Of a stretch of DNA of 64,000 nucleotides, positions 51,399 to 64,000 are shown piece by piece. The stretch comes from Adineta steineri (Eukaryota; Rotifera; Eurotatoria; Adinetida; Adinetidae), in the NCBI GenBank assembly GCA_905250115.1, contig CAJNOI010000099.1, positions 44,461 through 108,460 on the forward strand. Reading direction: 5' to 3'. Positions within the stretch are counted from its first letter, which is position 1. Every line of letters starts with the position of its first letter. Under the pieces are notes generated by a model. The model searched no databases. It had not been told where the DNA came from and was given only the letters and a program-made list of their open reading frames with translations. The translations under genes and the position numbers were made by a program.

Positions 51399-54035
51399 TA
51401 GATATTCGAATATATAGACATTTTCAAAGATAATAATAATGATCTTTACTTTATTAAAATAAATAAGTCAATTGAAAAATATTTTTTTTATTTGGAAATT
51501 TCAGAAATACTATATAGTGTCTAATAGATTTAAACTAGCGATCTAAAATATTACTCAAAGATAAATACAGGCGAAAAACTACACGTAAAATTCAATAAAA
51601 TACTCTCAATATTTGATAATTTTCTATAAATAACGACGGAGTATCTAATTATAAATGACAAGTCTAAAATTTCAATGGAAAAGTACATGTAAACAATCTA
51701 TTGAATATTTATGAAAAAAAGTAATCTAGATAAATCTAAAATATTTCTAACATTTTTGTATTACTCAATTTGAATTTCTAAACAAAGAAAAACATCATTA
51801 TCAAAAATCAAGAGATAGTCTTCATCACATGCTGATGTCAAGCTTATGCTAGACACACAATAGTTGAATGTACTTTTTCATATTGCCCTCTAATCTATAA
51901 TTAGCAACTTCCAGTTCAACCCTGACGATATACTGATAATGATAATGTTATTTTTGCATGAATAATTTCATTAATCTTCTTTTTTTTTTTGATTAAAAAA
52001 TTTTTTTTCAAAATATAAACTCAAATTGACATACGTAAATAATTTGATTCTGTTGAACAAATTCATTAATTGTTTTTTTCTGACATTCGTTGTAAGATGT
52101 GGTAATAAATTCTTATTGAAATAATATTTTGAAAGCATTTCTTTTATTACTATTGAATGTCATGAAACGAACAATTAGTTTATTTTGTATCATATATTCA
52201 ACACGTTACTATTCATTTCCTCTTGTATTCTTATGAGAGCAAAAAAAAAGCGTAATAAATGAGTATAGATTCATATTTCCTCTATATTGAAATAAAAGTC
52301 ACATTTTTCTTTTCTTTCATGTAATTAGATTTTTTGAAGTGTAAAAACAACGTAATAATAGATTATTAATTTTTCTTGTATTGTTTTAATCAGAAAAGTA
52401 GTTTAAAAGTGCATATTTTTTTTCTATATTGAAAACTAAAGTATATATTTGTTGTTTTATTTTCAATATTTAACTCAATTTTAAATCAATTGTATATAAT
52501 AGAATGTTTTTTTTCAATCATAAAATACATATTTATATTCGTATATGCTGATGACAGATGACATATATTCTTTGTTGTCTGTCATTCGCACTTATCTTAT
52601 ATTAGCATGTTTTTCTGTCATTCATAGAAAATAAGATGATATTGTCGTTTTTCATTTTATGTGAAAATAAAAATAATAGGTGTGAATCTCTTATTTTTTT
52701 TTTAATTATATCTATAAACTAATCAACATATTTAAATAAATTTTATTCATATCCGGAAGACCTAGACTTTTTTTGCACTGAAGTTATAAAGAAAAAAGGA
52801 TGAATCTCGATCTTCGAATGTCATCAAGTTGAAATTTAAAAGTAAACTTGTCAAGGATAGAATTAATTTAAGTCAATATTTTTTTTGATAATTGATTCAT
52901 TTATCAACATCTTTATTTGTCAATCAAATATATATAAAAAGATAGAAGAATAAAAAATGCATTAGAAATTAAGTCTAAAAATAAAGCAAAAAAAAAGATT
53001 ACTTTTGATGATTATGCATGGTAAAGTATGACTCATACTGAATGTTCTTTTATAAGAATTCCGACCGATAGTATAAACAAACCATGCCTAAAGATCTATT
53101 TATATATAAAACAAAATACAGGCAATATACATCAATGATTCATTATTTTTCTTCGTCTATCTCTTATTACAATCTTGTTTTTTGTCAACAAATAGTGATA
53201 ATCAATATATTGCAATTAGCCAAACTATCGACGTGTTATGAGTGTGATGACACAAACGACGACTATTTAGATAATATTATACAGGCAGACATGTGCATGT
53301 TAAACGAAGAGTACGTTTAAGTATGAGTATGATTTAAGTACAAATCAGAAGAAAAAAAATATTCGTAATACATAGAAATGAAAGAGGAAAAGCAAAAAAA
53401 ATAGAGCAGGAAAAAAAAGAAAATACAGAAAGAAAGAAAAAGTGACTGTGGAACTAGAAGAACGACTCATCGGAAAAAAAGAAAAAAAAGGCCAACATGA
53501 TGATAGATGAAAAAAAAGAAGGTTTGAGTACGTCAGCTCGAGAGTTATTTTGTTTTTCCTTTCTATTACTAACCAAACTAAATGAAAGTGATGTATAAAA
53601 CATTTGAGAACGAACACTAATATTCTCTTAAGCACATGACTAACATTCTTCCCATAGCTGGTATACAATCATTTTTATTCGATTTCTATCTCTGATATAT
53701 GAAGAAGAAGACGAAAAAAAAACCTACACGTATAGTTGATCGAACTGAAAAAAATAATCAAAAGATACTTAGTCGAGCGTAACGTTTTCGTTTCTTTCCG
53801 GTATACACATATACATTTTATTTTTCGATGACTATACATGTGCATACATAGATAGCTTATTTAATGTTTTCATGCAGAACGATTATTCGTTCGTTATAAA
53901 GTTTTTATCCGTTCTATACGATTGGTATATTCTCTTTTTGATTCATGTCTACATGTTTTTTTTCCTCTTCTTCTTCTTCTTTTGTTTAGACGATAATGCT
54001 CATATGCTTATTATCGACTGTTATTTTTGAACAAA
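51399..54035. other. 2.6-kb AT-rich intergenic region, no gene seen
   Basis: AAAATAAATAA soon after the Patched-related stop fits a polyadenylation signal. No other feature is recognised. The minus-strand frame at 53345-53668 is a Phe/Ser low-complexity reading of purine-rich DNA and is not called. Confidence 0.5.
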
Positions 54036-56323
54036 ATGCGTTTTTATAACCCATTGTATACACGTAAATGGACTAAAATGTTTTCACCAGTGTCAACGTT
54101 TGTCACACAATTAAGTAATTATAATGGAATGTTCTCTTTTTTTTCCTCTTCTTCTTCTACTTGGATTAGTCATCTAAGAATAATTGAGAACGAGAATGTT
54201 ACGTTTCTTTTCTTTGTTTAACAAAAAAAAAAAAGAATAATACGACACTATTTTGTTATTATCTTAATATAGTTAATGTAAACAAATGACTATAGTTTCA
54301 GTTTTATATTGACTTATTTTAAAGCAAAGGAGGATTTCGTAGATTAATAATAAATATGATGTATTTTTTTATATTTCAGGTAAACAATTAGGATTGCAGA
54401 CATTATTCTTAGGAAAAGATCTTAGCAATGAATTTTTAATTAATACAGATACAATGCCTAATGGACATGTTAATAAATCAACACCGAATAATAACGATTC
54501 GAATTCTTTATCAACATTTTTTTCTAGTATGAATTTTTCATTTCGACCTCGTTCACCATCAAAAACTTCCTACGGTAAACAATCACGACAATCGTCATCA
54601 TCAAAAACAACAAAATTTTATAAAAAAAATCGTAATCAAAATATTAAACAAACAGAAAATAATTCTATTTATCATCAACTTAATATACATACAATTAATG
54701 ATGAAAATAATAATAATAAAACTTTAAATGAAACTAATCAAAATTCCGTTATTATTAATATTCCACCAGAAACATCTTCACAATCGAATGATGATACTGA
54801 TAAATTTATCTTTACATTTGAACATTTTCTATGGATATTAATTTTAACACTTTGTTATTTTACTTGGTTTATATTTATTGCTGGAATATCAATAATACAT
54901 ATTGTGTTATATTCAATTATAATTTTTCTTTATTTTTTATCAGATCGTACAAGACGTTTTGCATTAGCTATATTAGTTTATTTAACATATTTACTTTTAT
55001 ATGATGCATTACATTTAGTACCAAATTATACAGTATCAAAAGTTCATATACTCGATGTTTATTTAATAGAAAAAAAATTTTTTGGAATTTATAAAAATGG
55101 ACATTTAATGACATTAAATGAATATTTTCGATTAAATCATATACCTATATTAGATATTATTTCTGGACTATGTTATCTTAGTTGGTAAGAAAATATTTGT
55201 TTTTTTATCTCATTGAAAATATTCAATAGAAATTCCAGATTTAAAGAAATATAATTTATTATAATAAGTATATGTGAAGTTCTTTTTATTTATAACGACT
55301 TGATCATATGATTAAATCTTATATTATAGCTCGTTTTTAATTTATTCAGATAGTTTTATAGGATCATTATGAAAAGCATGGGTAATAAAATTTTTGCACT
55401 TTCTTAGTTTAAAAGAAGGATAATATCTTTTACGTCTTTTCTTTGACAGCTTTATATAGAAATGTGTCTTGAATATTAATAGAAGTTTATGAAAACATGT
55501 TTATAATGCTGTATGAATTGAAAAGTTGTACTTGTCATATTCAGTGTGTAAGAAATATTATCAGAAATTTTCATGATATATCTTCTAGAATCAAATTTTT
55601 ATCAATTGCACTGACAGGAATATTTGTCGAAAATAGTTTGCATTATAAGCATTCTTTCACATCTATTATATGATCGTAGATCATTCTAACCTATAATCTA
55701 TATAATAAATATCATATTATTCAATATTTTTATTTCTAGGATTCCAATACCAGTAGCATATAGTTTATATCTATATCGATATAAGAGTAAACGAGACTAC
55801 GCTGATTTTGCATTCACATTTCTATTAACCAATATATGTGGTTTTGTTGTTTATTATATTATACCAGCAGCGTAAGTCTTTCATTTCTTTTTCTTATCAT
55901 TTTACAATTTATATTTTTTTTAGACCACCATGGTATATTGAATTATATGGATTCAATATGAATATGAAGGCGCCTGGTAGTCCAGCTGGTTTTATACATT
56001 TCGATCAGATAACCGGAATAAAAATATTTTCATCAATGTATTCCAAAAATGCAAATGTTTTTGCTGCTATACCATCTTTACATGCAGCATATCCAACAAT
56101 AACTGTTCTCTATGGTTCTTTAAGTAAAAAACTTTGGCTTCATATAGGATTTGTTTTTTTTACATTTGGTGTTTGGTTTTCTGCTGTTTATTCTGGACAT
56201 CATTATGTTATCGATGTTCTCGCTGGTGGTACATGTGCAGTAACAGCTTATACATTATATCGTCTTATATCTCGTATTCCAACAATAAATCGATTACTCG
56301 TGGCATACAGTAAATTAATCTAA
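54036..56323 (+). CDS. AUR1/inositol-phosphorylceramide-synthase-like PAP2 membrane enzyme
   Basis: Exons 54036-54063, 54380-55184, 55740-55871 and 55924-56323 give about 454 residues. The first exon (MRFYNPLYT) is inferred from phase and splice sites. Residues 20-140 are a Ser/Asn-rich cytosolic extension; from about 145 there are roughly six to seven TM helices. The C-terminal half matches the Aur1/Ipt1 branch of the PAP2 superfamily: APPWYIELYG (322-331), PGSPAGFIHFDQITG, FAAIPSLHAAYP (His375) and YSGHHYVIDVLAG (His414/His415 and Asp419, the catalytic triad positions). In fungi AUR1 moves phosphoinositol from phosphatidylinositol to ceramide in the Golgi. Most animals instead make sphingomyelin with SMS enzymes. 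Substrate is inferred only; another PAP2 phosphatase or head-group transferase is possible. Introns show it is settled in the host genome. Confidence 0.78.
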
Positions 56324-59300
56324 ATAACAATATATTGTTATTTGAAAAAATCTTTTTGATAATGTGTGAATGGCGATTGTTGCTTGCTTTTCATTTAAAA
56401 TCGTCAGATTCTTGTTTATGCAAAAAACATAAAAGCAAACATATTTCATTTTTCTTTAACAATAAATAAAAATTCTTAAAAAATATATTCTTTTGTTTAA
56501 TAATAATTAGAAAAAGTTTGAAATTTTTCTTTCATCTCTTTCTCGAACGTGACAGTTGTCTTTATTTACAATAAAAACGATATTAATGTTCAATGAAGCA
56601 TGATCAATATGTAGGCGAGATGTTTTTTTCATTTAATATAACATGCAGTTTTTTTTTGTCTCGATCAAATTGTTCATAATTTTATATCATTCACAGACTG
56701 AAAATATCTCCGCTTTAGAGTTCATCAATTTCAACTACCGATAAATATGATTATCGTTTTCGTAAATAATATGTCTGATTTAATTATCACAACTACATAG
56801 TCATTTAAATTTAAAAGCAAGATAAGATATGATGCCTATCTATGACAGATGAAGGAGATTCATTTTGAAAAAGACGAGTGATATATGATGAATTATGTTA
56901 TCTTTTGTAATAACGATACAAAGACGAAGAGTATATTTTACATACCTGAAATAATTTCAGAACATTTTTTTTTTCAATCCGAGAATAAAAGAAGAAAAAG
57001 AATGATCGTTATTTTTGTTTACATTCACATATTTGACATTTTATGTATACTTCAATCATTATTGATGAAAAATCTATTGGTCTTTATTTTAATTTTTGTA
57101 TGTAAAAAAAAATGTATGTTCTTTTTCCATGAACTTTAATGATTTTTCAACCATGAATGAAGAAAAACTTTCATTATTTAAACTTGTGATAGACACTTTT
57201 GAATATTTTATTGCGAGAGTTGTTAAATAAAAAAACTATTATTACACTATAAAATTTTTTCACAAGAAAAAATAACGTATACTTCAATCTATTATGCAAT
57301 ATGGGTAGGTGTTGAAGTGGTGTTGTACTAAATTTATAGCTTGTTTTTTAGATAATATCTTTATTTTACATAAGAAATTCTAGATTTTGCAACACGGAAA
57401 GAAAATTAGAAAAAAAGGTGAGTTGTCTAGAGATCTGAATGCTAATTGATGTGACTTTACTCTAGAGCATGAGTTTAAACAAGATGAGATTTTTTTTCCC
57501 AATTGTATAGAATATTATTCTAACAATCGATGAATGTTTCTTCAATATTAAAGGTTGATTTATAGATATTGAATAGTTAAATTGTATCGAGTACTAAAAA
57601 TAGTTATCTAATTTTTTAATTTAAAACCATTCTTTGATTTCTTTCCATCGTGAAACCTCAATTAAACGTATTACACCTATTTTTCACTGGTTATGCTTAT
57701 GTCCAATAGGTAAACGTATGTCATTTTATTTATTCTGATTACTATTTTTTCCTTCTCGTCTTGTTCTGTTCTACGTTTTCTTTTACCTTTTAGAAGAAAA
57801 ACACTTTTTTTTGTTTTCGCGCTTACTGACCACGTATTTGTCTCTCTCTCTCCCTCTCCCTCTCGCTTTCTCTCTCTCTCTCGCTTTTCCCTTATGTTGG
57901 TTTTCTTCATAGATGTTTATTCTAGCTTTTGCATTGTTCTTGTGTGATATAACGGTCTTTCATTTGTCTTCCTTCGAATACCAAACAAATGCTCTCGCGA
58001 CTTGTGTAATAGTTTGTTTGTCACAACATCTCTAAAAGGTATTCTCAAACGAAATATTTGAGCAGATGTATCATCTTTTTACATAGAAAAAATGTTTGTC
58101 TCATGAACGTTTAGTTGATTTTGACAGTGACCTCTGCACCAAGTATTTGCTATGTGTGTATGTTTGTTCATGGCACAACAAGGTCGAATAGGTGCGCATA
58201 TCTATTCTTCTTTTTTTAAATAATAAGAGAAAAAAAAGGATTTTGTCTTTTAGTAGTTTTAGAAGAATAAGGTAGTCAGGTATGAATGAAACAATAGTAA
58301 CAATGTTGTTTTTTTCGATCCGTAGTCATTATTTTGTTTACCATGCATGATTATTGTTATTGTTAAAATAGAATTAAGAAAAAAGAAAGATAGAAAAGTA
58401 AAATCGTATATATATAGTTTAAGTATAATTTGTTTTTGTAGTCAATTATAAATAAAAATTAATGATAACCATAAAATCATGAATAATAGTACTTGATTTA
58501 TCAGTCTTTATATATATATATATATATATTCAAGTTTGAGTCATTTTGTTCCATGTAGTTTTTCGTTTTTTTATTGTAGACAGAGCACATGACGGCGATA
58601 AAAAGAATAAATGATTCATCGTATTTGTTGGCTTATGCGCTCGGAGGTCTTTTTTTTATTATTAATATTCTGCGATGTATGTGATTTGTTTGCACTTGTT
58701 CTTTCCTTTATGTGTCACGGTAGATCTATCCTTTTCTCCACTTTCATACAATCATTGTACTAATTTAGTATAATAGTAGAGAAGTGCACACACACACACA
58801 CATTTGTCATGAATGTTCGATTAAGAGTATAAAACAGTTCATATTTGCTTGAGATTTTACTTTTTTTTTTCTTCTTTTTCTTCTAATTACATGGTAAATA
58901 TTCAACTATGATCAGCTTGCCGTCAGTCCTCGTCCTAGACAGATCGACGAATAATATACATAAATCTTTTGTTCTATTATAGGAGTCACATCGAGAATCT
59001 TTTGTTAAGTGCCTTCTGGGCAACACATGGATGTATTTAGTACTTTTTTCTCATTCATCATTTCTGAAATGAACGAGTAATAATATAGCAATCTTCTATA
59101 GTTCACGGTCTACTTATCTATCGGCTATATATATTACCTTCATATTCTTGCTTTGATCGCATGTTTGCATCTTTTATCAAATAAATATGATGCAACTATA
59201 TATACTAGAAGTCAATACTTACCAGACATGAACTCATTTAACAGATTAAACTCAATGAATGTTTCAATTTTCAATATATATACATATGCTATCATTATAT

Positions 59301-59878
59301 TTTTTATTATTATAATTGCCTCTTCACACTTTGAACTGTACAGTAATGATCGATTCGCCTGAGTGTTTGTAAAACTGATTTTCTTTACCCTTTTTTTTTT
59401 ACATTCTTTTTTTTTCCTTCTTTCTATTTCAATTTTTTTTTGTTTGAACTTATGAGTATAGGTATATAGGTAGGTAACATAGTTTCTTTTCTCCTGTGTA
59501 CACACATACGTACATATATATATATACGTGAATAGGTTGAACTGTCTTCAACATGTCACAAATGGAAGTCGAACTTTTCCTCTGTCGCATACGACTTTTT
59601 TTTTGCCATTCTTTTAATTGGCCTACTGAATGGACAGAAAAGCAAAAGAAGAGGAAGAGAGAGAGAAAAGGTGAAGATTGCATCGTTAACATGTCCTTTT
59701 TGTCCTCGTTGTGTAGTGCAGCAATAGTAGATAAATAATTGTGTGAATGTTTGCTCGGATGTATACTTAGCAAATGAAAGTTCTCTTTTCTCCTTGTTCT
59801 TTTTTTGTTTTAGATGTTTCTTCGTTGAGAGCATGATATTTCCGATCATAATAAACACTAATACCATACAGAATAATT
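56324..59878. other. 3.6-kb intergenic region, no gene seen
   Basis: The AUR1-like gene is followed by AATAAATAAAAA near 56461. The rest is AT-rich with microsatellites: a CT tract at 57838-57892, TA repeats at 58511-58529 and CA repeats near 58788-58802. Frames at 59153-59867 on both strands overlap one another, are low in complexity, and are not called. The end is the likely 5' UTR of the Rab11-FIP gene. Confidence 0.5.
57838..57892. repeat. (CT)n pyrimidine tract
   Basis: TCTC and TCCC dinucleotide-like repeats over about 55 bp. The minus-strand frame over it (Arg/Glu repeats) is its translation only. Confidence 0.85.
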
Positions 59879-62800
59879 ATGATGGATATCGATTTAAAAC
59901 AAGTATTTTCAATTCTTGACGAAAACGACGAAGGTCAAATTCAATTACGACGTTTTGTTGACGTTGCTAATAATTATTATTCTGACGCTGAAGTAAGTTC
60001 ACTTTCAAAAATTTCAATATAGTGAACTTTTGTTAAAAGTAATATATACTTTAAAACCAATGTCAAGCAAAAGACTGTTCATTATTGAATAGGATACAAA
60101 ATAATAAACACTTTTTGAAAGTTAAATGTATGCATCTATATGCCAGTTGTTTCATTCTATTCTATCTACACGAGTCAAACATAAAGGTCAACGGATTATT
60201 TCGTATTCTCTCTGTCACCATTGTATAATATTTCAATTTTTGTATGTATTTTCTTTCTTTTTTAGCAACTTGCGCGTATTACAAAAGCATTAGATCCGAC
60301 TAATACTGGTTTAATCAATTTTGAACAATTTTGTGAAGGCATTGCTCAAATAAGTTCATTGCAAGGTTTAACATTAAAAGAAGTTGCATCCGATTTAACA
60401 CGTCGTAGTCGTGAAAATTCCTTAGTTGAAGATTCTGATCGACGAAGTTTGGTAAGATAATATTTTATTTAAAGAGAGCAGCTACAAAAAAAAAACGATA
60501 AGAAGAAGATAAATTAAGATGAAAAAAAAAACAATCATCAAATTTTTTCTTTCTATATTCTATAGAAAACGAATAATGGTTTTGATTTCTCTTCCCTATC
60601 TTCTTGGCCTAACCTTATACAAGAAGAGGTGATAATTAAATTATATTTCTGCTTATTTATTTTTGCTTTTTTTTTCCTTTATAAATGTTTTTTGTTTTTC
60701 TTTTCATACATACACCTGTTATTTTTCTCTTTCGATGTTTCAGTATCAAGAAGGCAGTGACGCGACTTTCAACGAATACGACGTTGAAAACGACGAAGCA
60801 TTCCATCCCACTAATCATAAAACACAAATAACAAACAATCGAACACCTTCATTAATAAATAGTACAACGAATACAAAAAAACCTAATAATCAGAACAGTA
60901 ATCGAAATAATCAATCAATTTCACCAAGATTAGAATCACCATTGTAAGTTAATTTCATATAATTAATTATCGTATCCTTTTTTTTCCCTAAAAACTATAT
61001 TCGACTAGTCTGACACTAAGTCGAGCTTTGAAATACTGACACAAAAAAAATGAGGTATCTAAATATAGATCCTTTTATTAAATTAAAGAATATTTTATAT
61101 TTAACTAAGATTTATTACAAAATAATGCTCTCGGGAGATGGTACGTTTTTCTATGTCGTTAAAAACTATATTTGTTAGACAATATCTCGTTTAGAATCTT
61201 TTTTTATCCTGCAGGTATCTTAATTAATATTAATGATTGAACAGTTTTCGTTTCGATCTGAAACATTTTTGTGTATTTACATTCTATTCTACTACTAGGC
61301 ATAACATATAGAGAATAATTGCATATATATGCCAATTACAGGAAAGAAATACAATAGTGATATATATATTTGAGTAATCTTGAATATTGACATTCACTAG
61401 AATCTCAATAGAATTATTTGACTTTAAACTTATTGTGAAGTGCTCTACTCAAACATGTTCTTTCATTCGTAAGAAAATCTCAAATGGATTTTTTGAGAGT
61501 CAAAACGACGATATCTTAAAAGATAAAGAAGAAAAAATAAATCCTCTTTTTTCCTATAGTTACGGTGATGATGAAGAATTTGTAGCTGAGCCAACTTCCA
61601 GTATCTACTCAACTGACACTGCACATCCTCGAGCTCCAGTTCAACGTATCCCGTACGTCGTTTTTCTATAACTATTTTTAAAATAAGTTTTCACCATAAA
61701 TAGTCAACCGTTCAAACGAAATAATTATTTGCAACCCGTTATATCACCCGAACAACCTGAACAACAATTACAAGAAACAGTATGTAGAAATTTTATTCGA
61801 ACAAGAAAGTTATGAATATTAATTTTTTTCTTCAGGTTGACGAACTACAAAAAACTGTTGAAACATTAACTGAACAAAAACACAATACAACAGAACGTCT
61901 AGCAAAATTTCAAAGTGAAAATAGTGAATTAAGAAGCAGGTAGAAAATTTGAATAAAATCGAAATAATTTTATTATTTATTTTCTTTGCTATAAAAGACT
62001 TTTAGCACTTGAAGATCGTTTTCACGATCTTGAAGGACAACACACACGTACAACAAAAACTGAACAACAAAAATACGCCGAATATATTGTAATTTTAATT
62101 AAATTAATATATTTTATGAAAATTAAAAAAAACTTGTTTTTTCTTTAGAATCAAAAAGATCGAACATTTCTACAAGAGAAAGAAATTTTACAGACAAGGT
62201 AAAAGACTATTCTGCTCTGTTTGTTTTTTCCTCTGTTTAATTTCTTTCAAAATAATTTACATAATTGATTTTCTGTTTCTAGCGTTATGAGGTTTGTAAC
62301 CCTTTTTTCCTGTTTTGTTTAATATCACTTTCCACATGTTTTCTTATTATTTAAACATCCTTTCTTTCATCTTGCCTATGTGTGTATTGAGTGAATGGTT
62401 TCTTTTGTTATAACTGTAGTTCAGTTCTTAGTAGATATTAGTATACTTTTAACACTTTTTAAAATTAGTAATGAATATATTCTTTGATCTTTATTATTCT
62501 TCTTTTTTTCTTTTAAGGATCAATGCGATCGAAGCTGATCTTAAACAGACACATGATGTAAATGGACAAATGAAAAAAGACGTTAAAGGGTTACAGCAGG
62601 TAATGTTCAACAAAAGAATAGCATGAAATCACGTCTGCACTGAAGACAAATTAGAATCGTCGCAGCTCATTTTAGGGTTCAAAAACGAATCGCTAGTAAA
62701 CCTTTGATGTTGGACAGTGTATGTCCGTGAGATGTTAATAATCGATACGCCTGCGACGTTTTGTCCGGTCATCTTAGAATCAATATCAACATGAGTTTTA

Positions 62801-63877
62801 AAGCGACATTATGCTACTAGAGATATAATACTAAGATTTTCCGATCCGTCTTATGTGTGATACTAACTTATTATTTTTTTTAGAAACTTGAAGATGTTGA
62901 TGTTCAATTACATAATAGTCAAATTCGATGTAACCATTTATCAGAAGATAATGATAAATTATTAGAACAATTACGTCTCCAACGTGAAGAACTTGAAGCA
63001 GAAAAATTGACCAATGCACAAGTAAAAATAATTGATTTTTCATTTTGTGTTTATATAACACAAAAGAAAATTTGATTTTTTGCTCTTTTATAGCTTGCTG
63101 AACAATTAACATTTGAATCATCACGTAAAACATTCGGTCGTACATTAACTCGAACTGAAAGTATTATAAAAACATCGGAAATACGTATTCAAGATCTTGA
63201 TGCTCAAGTTCAATCATTAAAACTAGTATATATCATTAGAAAAAAAACCCACCAAACACATCTTTTGAATTTTTATAGGAAAATGAAAAACTTAAATATG
63301 AAAATGAAGAATTACGAGAACGTGCGGTTGCATCGTATGTTTTTTGATACAAAAAAAATCTAGATTTATCGAAGAAAAATTTTATTTCTATTCTAGTGGT
63401 ATTCATGAAGGTCGAAGATTAATGGCTAATCCAGATACACTTTCTTATGCTGCTGAACTTGAAGTTCTTTCTAAAGATGAGGTATGAAAAAAAAGTAGAA
63501 TTTCTAATCTATAGGTGAAAAAGCTCAAATAATTTTCTAAAAATGTTTCTCTCATATGCATGAAAGTGTTTAATATCTTTTTTTTTTAATATAAATCTTT
63601 GCAGCTAATGAGCAAATTGAGAGAACAATTTTCCATTAACGATCGTTTACGAGAATATATCGAACGAATGTTAACTGTTATCATCGAAAATAATCCTCAA
63701 TTACTTGAAGTAACAACTAGTAGTGGTGTATCAATTGGTTCTATGAGTATGTCATCATTATCATCAACAACAACACCAATAGAAAATAAAAATTCCAAAA
63801 CAATTGAATCAATTAAAACTGATTCATCTGTAATAACAAACAAGCAAACACCAACGGACAAGTATTGTCGCCTGTAA
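59879..63877 (+). CDS. Rab11 family-interacting protein, class II (FIP3/FIP4-like)
   Basis: Exons 59879-59992, 60266-60451, 60566-60628, 60744-60943, 61560-61652, 61704-61779, 61836-61939, 61998-62088, 62149-62198, (62283-62291), 62518-62599, 62884-63021, 63094-63225, 63279-63334, 63397-63481 and 63605-63877 join in frame to about 583 residues (580 without the 9-nt exon). Two EF-hand-like segments open the protein (LDENDEGQIQLRRF and LDPTNTGLINFEQF); both lack the Glu/Asp at loop position 12, so calcium binding is doubtful. A disordered linker and a long coiled coil follow. Residues 494-529 contain LMSKLREQFSINDRLREYIE, then a helix ending in IIENNPQLLEV, which is the Rab11-binding domain of FIP3/FIP4. 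Class II FIPs link Rab11 recycling endosomes to dynein and to the cleavage furrow in cytokinesis. TGTTTTAG (59806-59813) lies 65 bases before the ATG. Confidence 0.9.
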
Positions 63878-64000
63878 CGTCGAATTTCTCCTTTATTTAT
63901 GCCTAATGCTTCTCTTATACGTTCTAACCCAAGCCATTTTATTCTTTCGTATGCGCTTCCTTCTTATTCTTTGTTGTTGCTTCTATGGGGGATATTTAGT

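Noticed and set aside
53345-53668. Minus-strand 107-codon frame rich in Phe and Ser
   Set aside because: The composition reflects purine/pyrimidine bias; no domain, splice context or similarity was recognised.
57677-57910. Arg/Glu-rich minus-strand frame
   Set aside because: It is a reading of the CT microsatellite at 57838-57892.
59153-59867. Overlapping frames on both strands ahead of the Rab11-FIP gene
   Set aside because: They overlap each other, have AT-rich or low-complexity composition, and lie in the probable 5' region of the Rab11-FIP gene.
62640-62780. Short GTCGCAG/CTGCGAC inverted pair in a Rab11-FIP intron
   Set aside because: Only about 7-8 bp pair and no flanking duplication was found, so chance is likely.

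Overview
The window looks like an AT-rich nuclear contig from a small invertebrate, most likely a bdelloid rotifer. This rests on compact animal genes with many 45-65 bp introns, a divergent F-box/LRR-like protein of a type that is very numerous in bdelloids, and splice-acceptor-like sites just ahead of many start codons, as expected where mRNAs are trans-spliced. The species cannot be named from the sequence. Gene models were built by joining exons at GT/AG sites that keep the reading frame.

Layout: 1-682 is the 3' end of a MORN-repeat gene. 683-3687 is gene-free and holds a nested nest of non-autonomous DNA transposons, including a 1.63 kb element with 23-bp inverted ends. 3688-6516 is a five-exon F-box-type gene. 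6951-7600 (minus) is a decayed USP20/33-like deubiquitinase, followed by a small interrupted gene of unknown type (7739-8365). 9649-17237 is a tight co-oriented cluster: a LAP-type LRR protein (Erbin/Scribble/Lano kin) without PDZ, two tandem NF-YC genes, and a mitochondrial ferredoxin whose first intron carries a 620-bp foldback element with a hAT-like MITE inside it.

From 17 kb to 33 kb genes are sparse: a peptide-type class A GPCR (minus, 19765-21181) and a four-TM MARVEL-like protein (26884-27716), separated by long AT-rich stretches. Then follow a p24/TMED cargo receptor (32797-34300), a single-PDZ NHERF-like scaffold (35747-37695), an unrecognised single-exon gene (minus, 38307-39455), an FBF1-like centriolar coiled-coil gene (41508-46320), a Patched-related transporter (48124-51398), an AUR1/IPC-synthase-like PAP2 enzyme (54036-56323), and a Rab11-FIP3/4 homologue (59879-63877).

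The genes are mostly unrelated housekeeping or cell-biology genes, not a pathway. Loose themes are membrane traffic (TMED, Rab11-FIP), cortical scaffolding (LAP, NHERF) and cilia/centrioles (FBF1). The most notable items are the AUR1-like sphingolipid synthase in an animal genome, the tandem NF-YC pair in which one copy lacks the long activation tail, the precisely bounded nested MITEs, the USP fossil, a possible 9-nt microexon in the Rab11-FIP gene, and the recurring acceptor-before-ATG pattern.
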